DNA of 64,000 nt from assembly GCA_963761615.1 (NCBI GenBank), contig CAVXGU010000001.1, positions 297,465-361,464 of the forward strand. The letters run 5' to 3'. A program made the position numbers and the translations under genes. How positions within the stretch are numbered: position 1 is the stretch's first letter; every line of letters starts with the position of its first letter. The notes below the pieces were generated by a model. That model was not told the DNA's origin. It saw only the letters and a list, made by a program, of their open reading frames with translations, and made no database searches. This document shows positions 54,592-63,949 of this stretch, piece after piece. Origin of the DNA: CAVXGU01 sp963761615. GTDB taxonomy: Bacteria; Acidobacteriota; Vicinamibacteria; Vicinamibacterales; CAVVIG01.

Positions 54592-56007
54592 ATGGGTCGA
54601 GACCAGAAGGTGGCGGTGAAGAAGCTCCTTGCGGTCGCCGGAATCCTGCTCGCCGCACCGGCCGCGTGGGCCGCGCCGGGAACGCTGCGCGTCGACTTCC
54701 TTCACAGCGGCGACGCGACCGTCGAGCGCTTCCGCCTCGACCGCGTCGTCGTCGAGCCGCTGCCGTGGCCCGGCAACCCGGCCCGCGCGATCGACACCTC
54801 GAACCTCGGCCAGTACTTTTTCGAGGTCTCCGACGCCGCGACCGGCCGCGTGCTCTACTCGCGCGGCTTCTCCTCCATCTACGGCGAGTGGGAGACGACG
54901 GACGAGGCGCGGAAGACGACGCGCACGTTCTCGGAATCACTGCGCTTTCCGCTGCCGCCGGGGCCGGTGCAAGTGATCGTGAAAGCGCGCGACGCGCACA
55001 ACGTCCTCCAGGAAGTCTGGCGCTTCGCGGTCGATCCGTCCGCCGGGTCCGTCGTTCACAGCACGGGGACCGACGGGGCGGGCCCGCTCATTACATTCCA
55101 GCGGGCCGGCGATCCCTCCTCGAAGCTCGACCTGCTGATCCTCGGCGACGGCTACACGGCCGCCGAGCGGGACAAGTTCGAGCGTGACGCGCGGCGGCTG
55201 CTCGACGCGTTCTTCGCCACGACGCCCTTCAAGGAGCGCCGAAACCAGATCAACGTCTGGGGTCTGGTGCCGGCCGCCCGGGAGTCGGGCATCTCCCATC
55301 CCTCGAAGGGGGTCCACCGCGAGTCGCCGATCGGGACGTCGTACGGCGCCTTCGGCACGGACCGCTACATCCTGACGTTCGACAACGCGCGGTTCCGGGC
55401 GGTTGCCGCGCACGCGCCCTACGACGTCGTCGAGATCCTGACCAACAGCGACGCGTACGGCGGCGGGGGGATCTTCGGCCTCTATAGCATCGCGGCCGCC
55501 GGCAATGCGTGGGCGCCGTACGTCTTCATCCACGAGTTCGGCCATCAGCTGGCCGGGCTGGCCGACGAGTACTACACGTCGCAGGTCGCGTATCTGCCCC
55601 CCAGGGAGCTGGTCGAGCCGTGGGAGCCGAACGTCACGGCGAATCCGACCGACCCGAAGTGGAAGGCTCTCGTGCCCGCGGGCGTGCCCCTGCCCACGCC
55701 CTGGCCGAAAGCGGAGTACGACCGGCTGGCCGCGGAAGGCGAGCAGGCGCAGGCCGCGTCCGGTGCCCGCCAGCCGCAGGCGGAGACCGAGAGCGAGCTT
55801 CGCGCGCGCCAGGCCCGCATCGCCGCCGTCCTGGCGGGTGGTCCCTACGCCCACGTCGTCGGCGCATTCGAGGGCGCGGACTACCTGGAGCGCGGCTACT
55901 ATCGCCCCCAGCAGGATTGCGTCATGTTCAGCCGCGACGATCGGTCGTTCTGCGCCGTGTGCCGCCGGGCCGTCGACGCGGCGCTCGACCGCTTCACGGC
56001 TCCCTGA
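54592..56007 (+). CDS. Secreted M64-family (IgA-type) metallopeptidase
   Basis: A 471-residue protein with a signal peptide (KKLLAVAGILLAAPAAWAA). An N-terminal domain is followed by LDLLILGDGYTAAERDKFERDARRLLDAFFATTPF and the zinc site VFIHEFGHQLAGLADEYY (HExxHxxxxxxDE, His near 314), the signature of peptidase M64. YTSQVAYLPPRELVEPWEPNVTANP and CVMFSRDDRSFCAVCRRAVDAAL near the end match the family's closing Cys cluster. It acts outside the cytoplasm. ATG 54592 is preferred over a TTG three bases earlier. Confidence 0.9.
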   Translation: MGRDQKVAVKKLLAVAGILLAAPAAWAAPGTLRVDFLHSGDATVERFRLDRVVVEPLPWPGNPARAIDTSNLGQYFFEVSDAATGRVLYSRGFSSIYGEWETTDEARKTTRTFSESLRFPLPPGPVQVIVKARDAHNVLQEVWRFAVDPSAGSVVHSTGTDGAGPLITFQRAGDPSSKLDLLILGDGYTAAERDKFERDARRLLDAFFATTPFKERRNQINVWGLVPAARESGISHPSKGVHRESPIGTSYGAFGTDRYILTFDNARFRAVAAHAPYDVVEILTNSDAYGGGGIFGLYSIAAAGNAWAPYVFIHEFGHQLAGLADEYYTSQVAYLPPRELVEPWEPNVTANPTDPKWKALVPAGVPLPTPWPKAEYDRLAAEGEQAQAASGARQPQAETESELRARQARIAAVLAGGPYAHVVGAFEGADYLERGYYRPQQDCVMFSRDDRSFCAVCRRAVDAALDRFTAP

Positions 56008-56107
56008 CTCGTCCAGCGGGAGATGCCTCTGTCACGCTTGACGGACGGGCGGAGGTTGGAGAGACTAGCTGCTCTCCGATTGGATCATCCAGACTGGAAG
56101 GCCGATT

Positions 56108-56506
56108 ATGGACGACGAATTCGACGGCGGCATGGACATGCCGGAAGACGAGCTCACCGATGAACTGACCATCACCGAGACCGAGATCCTCATCCCCGAG
56201 GAGATCGAGATCGAAACGGTGGAGGTGGAACCCGCCGGCCGCCGCGCGAGCGGCGGGGCGCGGAAGCGCTCGGCCGCGCCGGCCAGGAAGGCGCCCGCGA
56301 AGGCCGCCAAGGCCAAGCCGGCCGCCAAGGCCAAACCGGCCGCGAAGGCGAAGCCGGCCGCCAAGGCGAAGAAGAAGGCGGCCAAGCCCGCGCGCAAGGC
56401 CGCGAAGAAGTCGAAGCCGGCCCGGAAGCCGGCCCGCAAGGTGGCCCGCAAGGCGGCGAAGAAGTCGGCCGGGAAGACCCGCCGCAAGGCCGGCGCGAAG
56501 AAGTAG
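56108..56506 (+). CDS. Histone-H1-like Lys/Ala-rich protein with acidic N-terminus
   Basis: A 132-residue protein with a GGAAGG ribosome-binding site. Residues 1-42 are strongly acidic (DDEFDGGMDMPEDELTDELT, EIEIETVEVE). Residues 45-132 are AAKAKPAAKAK-type repeats with KKAAKPARKAAKKSKP and KSAGKTRRKAGAKK, like the C-terminal tail of eukaryotic H1 and bacterial AlgP/Hc1-like nucleoid proteins. Such basic tails bind DNA; the acidic head may auto-inhibit or bind basic proteins. The KPAAKA motif is repeated with only slight change, and the DNA is correspondingly repetitive. Confidence 0.75.
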   Translation: MDDEFDGGMDMPEDELTDELTITETEILIPEEIEIETVEVEPAGRRASGGARKRSAAPARKAPAKAAKAKPAAKAKPAAKAKPAAKAKKKAAKPARKAAKKSKPARKPARKVARKAAKKSAGKTRRKAGAKK

Positions 56507-56570
56507 CGCGACGTTCACGGTGAGGGACGAGCTTTCCCGAAGCCGTCCCGCCGTGGCATAGTCGTCGGAG

Positions 56571-59234
56571 ATGCGAAGGATTGCCCTCGTCCTGCTTGCG
56601 TGCGCGTGCCTGGCCGCGCGGGGCGAGGCGCAAGCCCCGGCCTCCAGCGCAGGTCAGGTGACCCGCGCGACCCTCTCCAACGGTCTCCGCGTCGTCATCG
56701 TCCACGACCCGCTCGCGCGGGTCGCCACCGTCGAAGACAACTACCTCGTCGGCGCCAACGAGACGCCGGACGGCTTCCCGGGCATGGCGCACGCCCAGGA
56801 GCACATGGCGTTCCGCGGCTGCACCGGCGTGACCGCGGACCAGACGGCCGCGATCTACGCGCAGCTCGGCGGATACGGCGACGCCGACACCCAGCAGACC
56901 ATCACGCAGTACTTCGCGACCGTGCCCGCGGCCGACCTCGAGGTCGCGCTCCGGCTCGACGCCGCCTGCATGCAGGGCATGGACGACGCCCAGCCCCAGT
57001 GGGACGAGGAGCGCGGCGCGATCGAGCAGGAGGTGGCGCGCGACCTCTCGGATCCGACCTACAAGTTCATCACGCGCCTGAACCAGGACGTGTTCGCGGG
57101 CACGCCGTACGCGCACGACGCGCTCGGCACGCGCGAGTCGTTCGACCAGACGACCAGCGCGATGCTGAAGCAGTTCCACGACACCTGGTACGGGCCGAAC
57201 AACGCCATCCTGGTGATTGCCGGCGACGTCGACCCGACGGCCACGCTGGCCACCGTCCAGTCGCTGTACGGATCCATTCCCCGGCGGACGCTCGGAACGC
57301 GGCCCGCCGTGGCGCTGCAGCCGGTCAAGGCCGAGACGTTCTCGCTCGACAGCAATCTGCCGTATGGGCTCGCCATCGTCTCGTACCGCCTGCCCGGCAC
57401 CGACAGTCCGGACTTCGCCGCCGCCTCGATCATGGCCGACGTGCTGGCGAGCCAGCGCGGCAATCTCTACGCGCTCGTGCCCGCCGGCAAGGCGCTCGCG
57501 GCGCAGTTCCAGGTGGCCGAGTCGTACCCCGGGGCCAGCGTCGGGTTCGCTTACGCGGCCCTTCCCGGGTCGACGCCGCCCGAGACCATCGTCCCCGGCC
57601 TGCAGTCCATCATCGCGGACTACGTCAGCGCCGGGTTTCCGGCCGACTTGGTGGACGCCGCGAAGCGGTCCGAAATCGCGTCGGCGGAGTTCCAGCGCAA
57701 CTCGATTCCCGATCTCGCCGCCACCTGGTCGCAGGCCCTGGCGGCCGAAGGGCGCAACTCGCCCGACGATGACGTGGACGCGATCCGCAAGGTGACGGTC
57801 GCCGACGTCGACCGCGTGGCGAAGCAGTACCTGCTGGCGACCAGCGCGATCGTGACGACGCTCGTGCCGAAGCCGACCGGCGCGCCGGTGTCGGGCAAGG
57901 GCTTCGGTGGCAGCGAGCAGCTGACGTCGGCGCCGACCAAACCGGTGACGCTGCCCGCCTGGGCGGAGTCGGCGCTCGCGACGCTGCGCGTGCCCGAGGT
58001 CGCCCCGACGTGGACCGACGCGAAGCTGCCCAACGGTCTGCGGCTGATCGTGGAACCGAACGCCACCAGTCCGACGGTGACCGTGCTCGGCAGCGTCCGG
58101 CACGAGACCGGCCTGCAGGAGCCGAAGGGACAGGAAGGCGTGGCCGAGGTGCTCGGCGACCTCTTTTCCTACGGCACGACGACGCTGGACCGGCTCGCGT
58201 TTCAGAAGGCGCTGGACGACATCGCCGCGCAGGAGTCGGCCGGCTACGACTTCTCGCTCCGCGTCCTGAAGGAGAACTTCGGCCGCGGCGTCGAGCTGCT
58301 CGCCGACAACGTCCTGCACCCCGCGCTGCCGCAGCAGGCCTTCGACGTCGTCAAGCCGCAGACGGCGCAGTACCTCGAGGGACAGATCAAGAGTCCCGGC
58401 TACCGCGCCGACCGCGCGCTGCTGTCGGGCCTTCTGCCGGCCGGCGATCCGGGCCTTCGCGATGCCACGCCGCAGACCGTCTCGGGCCTGACGCTGGACG
58501 ACGTGAAGGCGCTGTTCGCGTCGACGTTCAGGCCGGACCTGACGACCGTCGTGGTGATCGGGGACGTGGATCCCGCCGACGCCCGGGCGGTGATCGAGAA
58601 GAACTTCGGCGCGTGGACCGCGCAGGGCACCGCCGCCGATCCCACGATGCCGCCGGTCCCGCCCAACAAGGCCGCGACCTTCGCGGTGCAGGATCCCGAG
58701 GCCGTGCAGGCCTCAGTGGTGATGGCGGAGGAGATCGGGGTGAACCGGTTCGATCCCGATTACTACGCGCTGCAGCTCGGCGATCACGTGCTCGGCGGAG
58801 GCTTCTACGCCACGCGGCTCTACCACGACCTGCGGCAGGTTGCCGGGCTGGTCTACGCCGTGGACAACAGCCTCAGCGCCGACAAGACGCGCGGCATCTA
58901 CGAGGTGACGTTCGGATCGGACCCGCCGAACGTGCCGAAGGCGCGGGATCTCATCGTGCGCGACGTGCGGGCCATGCAGACGACCGACGTCTCGCCCGAG
59001 GAGCTGCACCAGGCGAAGGCGCTGCTCCTGCGGCAGATGGCGCTCCAGGAGTCGAGCGAGGACGCGATTGCCGACTTGCTCCTGAACCGCGCGCAGATCG
59101 GGCTGCCGCTCGACGAGTCGAAGCGGATGGGGCAGCGGTTCCTGGACTTGACGGCGGACCAGATCCGGGCGGCCTTCGCCAAGTGGATCCGGCCCGACGA
59201 CTTCGTCGAGGTTGTCCGCGGCCCCAACCCCTGA
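56571..59234 (+). CDS. Periplasmic M16-family metallopeptidase (two-domain)
   Basis: An 887-residue exported protein (signal ALVLLACACLAARGEAQ). It has tandem M16 halves. The N-terminal half has the inverted zinc site GMAHAQEHMAFRG (HxxEH, residues 74-78) and the distal EERGAIEQEVARDL glutamates. A second half with the inactive-type core starts near residue 485 (LPNGLRLIVEPNATSPTV) and runs to DDFVEVVRGPNP. It probably degrades peptides in the envelope, as in pitrilysin or PqqL-like enzymes. It is convergent with the DinB gene (10-bp gap). Confidence 0.92.
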   Translation: MRRIALVLLACACLAARGEAQAPASSAGQVTRATLSNGLRVVIVHDPLARVATVEDNYLVGANETPDGFPGMAHAQEHMAFRGCTGVTADQTAAIYAQLGGYGDADTQQTITQYFATVPAADLEVALRLDAACMQGMDDAQPQWDEERGAIEQEVARDLSDPTYKFITRLNQDVFAGTPYAHDALGTRESFDQTTSAMLKQFHDTWYGPNNAILVIAGDVDPTATLATVQSLYGSIPRRTLGTRPAVALQPVKAETFSLDSNLPYGLAIVSYRLPGTDSPDFAAASIMADVLASQRGNLYALVPAGKALAAQFQVAESYPGASVGFAYAALPGSTPPETIVPGLQSIIADYVSAGFPADLVDAAKRSEIASAEFQRNSIPDLAATWSQALAAEGRNSPDDDVDAIRKVTVADVDRVAKQYLLATSAIVTTLVPKPTGAPVSGKGFGGSEQLTSAPTKPVTLPAWAESALATLRVPEVAPTWTDAKLPNGLRLIVEPNATSPTVTVLGSVRHETGLQEPKGQEGVAEVLGDLFSYGTTTLDRLAFQKALDDIAAQESAGYDFSLRVLKENFGRGVELLADNVLHPALPQQAFDVVKPQTAQYLEGQIKSPGYRADRALLSGLLPAGDPGLRDATPQTVSGLTLDDVKALFASTFRPDLTTVVVIGDVDPADARAVIEKNFGAWTAQGTAADPTMPPVPPNKAATFAVQDPEAVQASVVMAEEIGVNRFDPDYYALQLGDHVLGGGFYATRLYHDLRQVAGLVYAVDNSLSADKTRGIYEVTFGSDPPNVPKARDLIVRDVRAMQTTDVSPEELHQAKALLLRQMALQESSEDAIADLLLNRAQIGLPLDESKRMGQRFLDLTADQIRAAFAKWIRPDDFVEVVRGPNP

Positions 59235-59244
59235 GCGCAGCGTC

Positions 59245-59811
59245 TTAGCGGCCGCGGCCCATCCGTCCGCCGCGCATCGAGTTGCGCGGCTGAGCCGACG
59301 GCGGCGTGAGGCCGTTGGCGCGCAGCATCATCGCCACCTGGCTGTAGTGATCGCCCCAGTCGAGCGTCATGTGGAAGAGCACCCACCATCCCGTGACCTT
59401 CCGGCCGAACATCGTCATTTCCTGATCGAGCTTGGCTGGATCGATCGTGTCGAGTGCCTTGTCGCAGTAGGCGAACGACTCCTTGAGCTGGTTGACGAGC
59501 CCGTCCTTGGGACCGGTCTCGGGCACCGGCACGTCCGGCTTCTTCTGGCCGCTGAACGCGCTGCAGAGCTGGTAGTTCGCGTCGGCCGCGTGATGGAAGA
59601 TGTAGCCGAAGCTGACCTGCTGCGGGCTCGGCTTCCACGCGTACTTGTCGGCCGGCAGCATCTCGGCCGATCCGACCATGTTGGCCTCGTTCGAGCGCAT
59701 CTCGATGCGGATCGCGTCCGCGATCGCCTTCGCGTCCTGCGCCGACGCGGTGGCCGCGAACCCCGCGAGCCCCGTGGCGCACGCCACCAGGATGAACACC
59801 ACTCGTTTCAT
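59245..59811 (-). CDS. Exported DinB-family protein
   Basis: A 188-residue protein with signal peptide (VVFILVACATGLAGFAATASAQ). The DinB four-helix fold has metal-type His residues: GYIFHHAADANYQLCS, VTGWWVLFHMTLDWGDHYSQVAMML. DinB-like metal-binding proteins are usually cytoplasmic; the exported form is frequent in Acidobacteriota. The C-terminus is Arg/Gly-rich (SMRGGRMGRGR). The start overlaps the Lgt stop (ATGA), so it is translated after Lgt. Function unknown. Confidence 0.8.
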   Translation of the reverse strand: MKRVVFILVACATGLAGFAATASAQDAKAIADAIRIEMRSNEANMVGSAEMLPADKYAWKPSPQQVSFGYIFHHAADANYQLCSAFSGQKKPDVPVPETGPKDGLVNQLKESFAYCDKALDTIDPAKLDQEMTMFGRKVTGWWVLFHMTLDWGDHYSQVAMMLRANGLTPPSAQPRNSMRGGRMGRGR

Positions 59812-60620
59812 TTGACCCCCCGTGGCCTTGATTCTACCGCCGGAGCCGCCGTCTTTTGCGAGCGGGCGCGGAGGATGAGGAAGAGGCCCGCCAGGATGAA
59901 GGGAATACTGAGCAACTGGCCCATATCGAGCGGCAGGGATGCCTCGAAGGACTCCTGGTAGACCTTGAAGAACTCCACGAAGAACCGCCAGCCGAAGCCG
60001 AGCACCATGGCCATGCCGAGCAGGCGCCCGGCCGGCGGGCGCCGGGCCGCCGCGCGGTAGGTCAGGTACAGGATGAGCGAGGTCGCGAAGTAGCCCAGGG
60101 CCTCGTAGATCTGCGTCGGATGGCGCGGCACCGCGTCCACCCGCGCGAACACGACCGCCCAGGGCAGCGTCGTCGCCCGCCCGATGATCTCCGAGTTGAA
60201 GAGGTTGCCGATCCGGATGAACCCCGCGACCAGCATGATCGGGACGGTGAGCCGGTCCGTGAGCGACAGGAACGTGAACTCGCGGTGCCGGCGGCAGAAG
60301 ATCACGATCGCGAGCAGCACGGCGGCGAATCCGCCGTGGCTGGCGAGCCCGCCCTTCCAGGTTTCGAAGATCTCGATCGGGTGAGAGAAGTAGTAGCCCG
60401 GCTCGTAGAAGAGCACCTGGCCGAGGCGCGCCCCGACGATCGTGGCGATGACCAGGTAGACGAGCAGGGTGTCGACGATTTCGGTGTCGCGGCCCTCGGC
60501 GGCGAACATCCTGCGGAGGACGAAGTAGCCGGTGAGGAAGCCGCCCGCGAAGAGCAGGCTGTACCAGCGGACGACGAACGGGCCGAGGTGGAAGAGGATC
60601 GGGTCGACGTTCCAGACCAT
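59808..60620 (-). CDS. lgt: Prolipoprotein diacylglyceryl transferase (Lgt)
   Basis: A 270-residue inner-membrane enzyme with seven or so helices: LGPFVVRWYSLLFAGGFLTGY, VGARLGQVLFYEP, WKGGLASHGGFAAVLLAI (the HGG region), VAGFIRIGNLFNSEIIGR (the family's Gly-Asn-Phe block), HPTQIYEALGYFATSLILYL, and the closing LSIPFILAGLFLIL. It transfers diacylglyceryl from phosphatidylglycerol to the lipobox Cys of lipoproteins such as those encoded at 6758, 16955, 23157, 34217 and 60749 in this window. Its stop overlaps the DinB ATG. Confidence 0.95.
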   Translation of the reverse strand: MVWNVDPILFHLGPFVVRWYSLLFAGGFLTGYFVLRRMFAAEGRDTEIVDTLLVYLVIATIVGARLGQVLFYEPGYYFSHPIEIFETWKGGLASHGGFAAVLLAIVIFCRRHREFTFLSLTDRLTVPIMLVAGFIRIGNLFNSEIIGRATTLPWAVVFARVDAVPRHPTQIYEALGYFATSLILYLTYRAAARRPPAGRLLGMAMVLGFGWRFFVEFFKVYQESFEASLPLDMGQLLSIPFILAGLFLILRARSQKTAAPAVESRPRGVK

Positions 60621-60680
60621 CAGGCATGATATAGCGCAGATCGCGCCCCGGCCGTTCCCGCGTCCTCCACGTCAGGTATT

Positions 60681-60740
60681 TCTAGAGCGGATTCTTCAAG
60701 GCCAGACGTAGTGCAGGCCTTCAGGCCTGCCAGCCGGAGG
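60681..60740. repeat. Palindromic intergenic repeat, copy 3 (inverted, partial)
   Basis: TCTAGAGCGGATTC resembles the reverse complement of the right end of copies 1 and 2 (ACCGCTCT). It is followed by palindrome GCAGGCCT-TC-AGGCCTGC, which has the same eight-pair stem and TC loop. The left-end sequence is missing. It ends in the GGAGGGA ribosome-binding site of the next lipoprotein, so it may influence its expression. Confidence 0.55.
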
Positions 60741-60748
60741 GAAGCGAT

Positions 60749-61348
60749 ATGCACATGAGGAAGAGCTTGGCGCTCGCCGCCGGGCTGGCCGCGGCCGTGC
60801 TGGCGGGTGGATGTGGACGGGGTTCCGGCGTGGCGGAAGCGGCGGCCGCCTCGTCTTCGCAGACCGCCGGCGCGCACAGCGTCGACCTGGACCATCCCTG
60901 CGACCTGCTCACCGACACCGAAGTCGCGGATCTCGCCTCGGGGCTGAAGCCGCACCAGCTCGACACGGTGGCCGGCGTGGACAAGATCTGCGACTGGCCC
61001 GACGCGCACGGTGTGCCGGTCGTTCAGGTGCAGGTCTACGACGCGGATCCGCAGGGGCCGGCGGCCGAGCTCCGGTCGTCGCTCGGACCGAGCGGCTACC
61101 AGATCGTCCAGGTGGCCGGTGTCGGCGAGCGCGCGGCGGCGGCGGTCCAGCAGGCCAATCCCGACCTCGGCCTGAAGGAAGGCGTGGCCTCGCTCGTCGC
61201 GCAGTCCGAGGGGCGCGCCGTCTCGATTTCGACGCCCGGGCTGCAGATCCTGCCTGGCACGCCGAAGTTCCAGAAGCTGAAGGAGCTGGCCATCACCGCC
61301 ATTTCGCGGGCGACGGGCGGCGATCCTCCGAAGGCGCCGTCCGCGTAG
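60749..61348 (+). CDS. Putative lipoprotein, DUF3558-like
   Basis: A 199-residue protein with lipobox AGGC (Cys22 from the ATG at 60749; a second ATG lies 6 bp downstream). Mature sequence contains DHPCDLLTDTEVADLASGL and KICDWPDAHG, the paired-Cys layout of the DUF3558-like lipoprotein at 16955-17425, followed by YQIVQVAGVGERAAAAVQQA. It stands alone between Lgt (divergent) and the permease gene (same strand). Function unknown; the two copies may be paralogues. Confidence 0.65.
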   Translation: MHMRKSLALAAGLAAAVLAGGCGRGSGVAEAAAASSSQTAGAHSVDLDHPCDLLTDTEVADLASGLKPHQLDTVAGVDKICDWPDAHGVPVVQVQVYDADPQGPAAELRSSLGPSGYQIVQVAGVGERAAAAVQQANPDLGLKEGVASLVAQSEGRAVSISTPGLQILPGTPKFQKLKELAITAISRATGGDPPKAPSA

Positions 61349-61390
61349 GGCCGGCAACTCTTGCGGCGGGCGATCCGTCTAACCGTGGCA

Positions 61391-63949
61391 ATGACCCGCC
61401 TGCCCGGACACATCCGCTATGCGCTGCGCCAGTTCCGCCTCTCTCCGGTCTTCACTGCGGCCGCCGTCCTGACGCTCGCGCTGGGCATCGGCGGAACGAC
61501 CGCGATCTTCACGCTGATTCATGCGGTGATGCTGCGCTCGCTGCCGGTCGCGGATCCGGCGCGGCTCTATCGCATCGGCGACGGTGACAACTGCTGCGTC
61601 AATGGCGGACCGCAGGACCGGTGGGGCATGGTTTCGTTTCCGCTGTACGAGCGGCTCGCGCAGAACGTGCCGGAGTTCGAGGCCATCACCGCGTTTCAGG
61701 CCGGGCAGGGGCGGCTGAGCGTGCGGCGCGAGGGCGCGGACACGGCGGCGCGGCCGCTGAGATCGGAGTTCGTCACCGGCTCGTACTTCTCGACGCTCGG
61801 CGTCGGCGCGTTCGGCGGCCGCGTGTTGACGCCCGACGACGACACGCCGGCCGCGGCGCCGGCCGCGGTGCTGAGCTACAACGCGTGGGATTCGATCTAC
61901 GGCGGCGACCCGTCGGTGGTCGGCTCGACGTTCGTGATCGAAGGCCATCCCTTCGCGCTCGTCGGCGTCGCGCCGCCGGGATTCTTCGGCGAGACGCTGC
62001 GGGCGGATCCGCCGGACGTCTGGATCCCGCTGCAGAAGGAGCCGCTCATCCACGGCGACACGGCGCTGCTGCACCAGCCGGTCTCCGCGTGGCTGCGGGT
62101 GATCGGCCGCCTGCGTCCGGGCGCGTCGATCGACGGGATGTCGCCGCGGCTGACCGGCATTCTGCGGCAGTGGATGCTGTACGACTCGGGCTACCCGCCC
62201 AACTGGATGTCGGACGTCAAGCGGCTGCTGCCCAGGCAGGTGCTGGCGGTCGTGCCGGCGGGCGCCGGCGTCGCGGTGATGAAAGAGCAGTACGGGCGCA
62301 GCCTGGAGATCCTGCTCGCGGTGTGCGGGCTCGTGCTGCTCATCGCGTGCGCGAACGTCGCGAACCTGCTGCTCGCGCGCGCGGCCGCACGCCGCGGCCA
62401 GACCGCCGTGCGTCTCGCGATCGGCGCGGGCACGAGGGAGATCGTCGGGCAGGCGCTCGTCGAGAGCGTCCTGCTCGCGGTCATCGGCGGCGTCGTCGGG
62501 CTCGTCGTCGCGATGGGCGCGGCGCGCCTGCTGCTCGCGCTGGCGTTTAGCGCCGCGCGGTTCCTGCCGATCGACGTCCAGCCGTCGCTGCCGGTGCTCG
62601 CCTTCGCGTTCGGCCTCGCGCTGCTGACGGGCATCGTCTTCGGCGCGGCGCCGGCGTGGTTCGCCACGCGGACCGATCCGATCGACGCGCTGCGCGGCGC
62701 CGGCCGCAGCACGCGCGACCACGCGTCGTTCGCGCGCAAGGGGCTGCTCGTGCTGCAGGCGACGCTGTCGGTCGTGCTGGTCGCGGGCGCGACGATGCTC
62801 GCGCGGAGCCTGAACAACCTGGAGCACCAGGACTTCGGGTACACGGTGCCCGGACGCGTGCTGGTGTCGCTGAACCAGCCGCCGCTCACGTACACGCCGC
62901 CGCAGCTGATCGCCATGTACCGCGAGATCGAATCCCGCCTGTCGCGGCTGCCGGGCGTGCGCGGCGCGGGGCTCGCCCTGTACAACCCGCTGACCGACAA
63001 CTGGAGCGAGCTGATCCTCGTGTCCGGGCATCCACCGCCGAAGATGGGCGAGCAGGCGGGCGCCTCGTGGGATCGCGTCAGCGCACATTACCTGCAGGAC
63101 CTCGGCGTCGCCGTCGTCCGCGGCCGGACGTTCACGGAGGCGGACAACGAGACCGCCGCGCTGGTCGCGATCGTGAACGAGACGTTCGTGAAGCGCTTCT
63201 TCAAGAGCGACGAGGATCCGATCGGGCAGCACTTCGGCCTGGATCTGCCGGAGAACGTGAACACGTTCCGCATCGTCGGCGTGGTGCGGGACGCGAAGTT
63301 CGCCGGCTTCGCCCTCGGCCAGCCCGCGCGGCCGATGTTCTACGTGCCGATGGCGCAGACGGTGCCGTATGCGAGTCCGCTGATGGCGCGGCTTGAATCG
63401 GCGTCGCACCGGGCGGGCGGCATCCTGCTGGTCAGCGATCTGTCGCCGGCGGCGCTGGAGCCGCAGATCCGGCAGACGCTGGCCGCGGTCGATCCGAACC
63501 TGACGATCAACAGCGTCCGCACGCTGCGGGAGCAGGTCGCGCTGTCGTTCAACCAGCAGCGCGCCGTCGCCAGCCTCGCCGGGCTGTTCGGCATCGTGGC
63601 GCTGCTGCTGGCCGCGATCGGGCTCTACGGCGTCACCGCCTACACGGTCGCGCAGCGGACCAACGAGATCGGCATCCGCATGGCGCTCGGCGCCGATCGT
63701 ACGAACGTCCTCGAGCTCGTGCTCCGCGGCGCCTTCAGCCGCGTCGTCGCCGGCCTCGCGATCGGTCTGCCGCTGGCGGTCGGCGCCGGACGCCTCATCG
63801 CGGCGCAGCTGTACGGGGTGCCGTTCTGGGATCCGCTGGCGCTCGCGGTGGCCACCGTGTCGCTGACCGCGTGCGCGCTGGTCGCGGCGATCATTCCCGC
63901 CACCCGCGCGGCGATGATTTCACCGATGAGCGCGCTGCGGACCGAGTGA
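61391..63949 (+). CDS. FtsX/MacB-type orphan permease (ADOP-like)
   Basis: An 852-residue protein. An N-terminal MacB periplasmic core domain (PGHIRYALRQFRLSPVFTAAAVLTLALGIGGTTAIFTLI ... VLSYNAWDSIYGGDPSVVGSTF, VDVWIPLQ-like) is followed by an FtsX permease unit (ILLAVCGLVLLIACANVANLLLARAAARRGQTAVRLAIGAG), and then the whole periplasm-plus-FtsX set repeats (LNNLEHQDFGYTV, VAIVNETFVKRFF, VASLAGLFGIVALLLAAIGLYGVTAYTVAQRTNEIGIRMALGA). Two FtsX units without an ATPase domain are the duplicated orphan permease architecture. The ATG at 61391 is chosen; earlier in-frame TTG or GTG codons add about ten residues. No PadR or ATPase is adjacent, so its partner is unknown. Confidence 0.88.
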   Translation: MTRLPGHIRYALRQFRLSPVFTAAAVLTLALGIGGTTAIFTLIHAVMLRSLPVADPARLYRIGDGDNCCVNGGPQDRWGMVSFPLYERLAQNVPEFEAITAFQAGQGRLSVRREGADTAARPLRSEFVTGSYFSTLGVGAFGGRVLTPDDDTPAAAPAAVLSYNAWDSIYGGDPSVVGSTFVIEGHPFALVGVAPPGFFGETLRADPPDVWIPLQKEPLIHGDTALLHQPVSAWLRVIGRLRPGASIDGMSPRLTGILRQWMLYDSGYPPNWMSDVKRLLPRQVLAVVPAGAGVAVMKEQYGRSLEILLAVCGLVLLIACANVANLLLARAAARRGQTAVRLAIGAGTREIVGQALVESVLLAVIGGVVGLVVAMGAARLLLALAFSAARFLPIDVQPSLPVLAFAFGLALLTGIVFGAAPAWFATRTDPIDALRGAGRSTRDHASFARKGLLVLQATLSVVLVAGATMLARSLNNLEHQDFGYTVPGRVLVSLNQPPLTYTPPQLIAMYREIESRLSRLPGVRGAGLALYNPLTDNWSELILVSGHPPPKMGEQAGASWDRVSAHYLQDLGVAVVRGRTFTEADNETAALVAIVNETFVKRFFKSDEDPIGQHFGLDLPENVNTFRIVGVVRDAKFAGFALGQPARPMFYVPMAQTVPYASPLMARLESASHRAGGILLVSDLSPAALEPQIRQTLAAVDPNLTINSVRTLREQVALSFNQQRAVASLAGLFGIVALLLAAIGLYGVTAYTVAQRTNEIGIRMALGADRTNVLELVLRGAFSRVVAGLAIGLPLAVGAGRLIAAQLYGVPFWDPLALAVATVSLTACALVAAIIPATRAAMISPMSALRTE

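Noticed and set aside
61379..63409. Long minus-strand open frame antisense to the orphan permease
   Set aside because: Arg/His-rich and repetitive, as expected from the complement of a high-GC gene; no start signal or family motif. Similar antisense frames at 12.3, 35.0, 44.0, 47.2 and 50.5 kb were rejected for the same reason.
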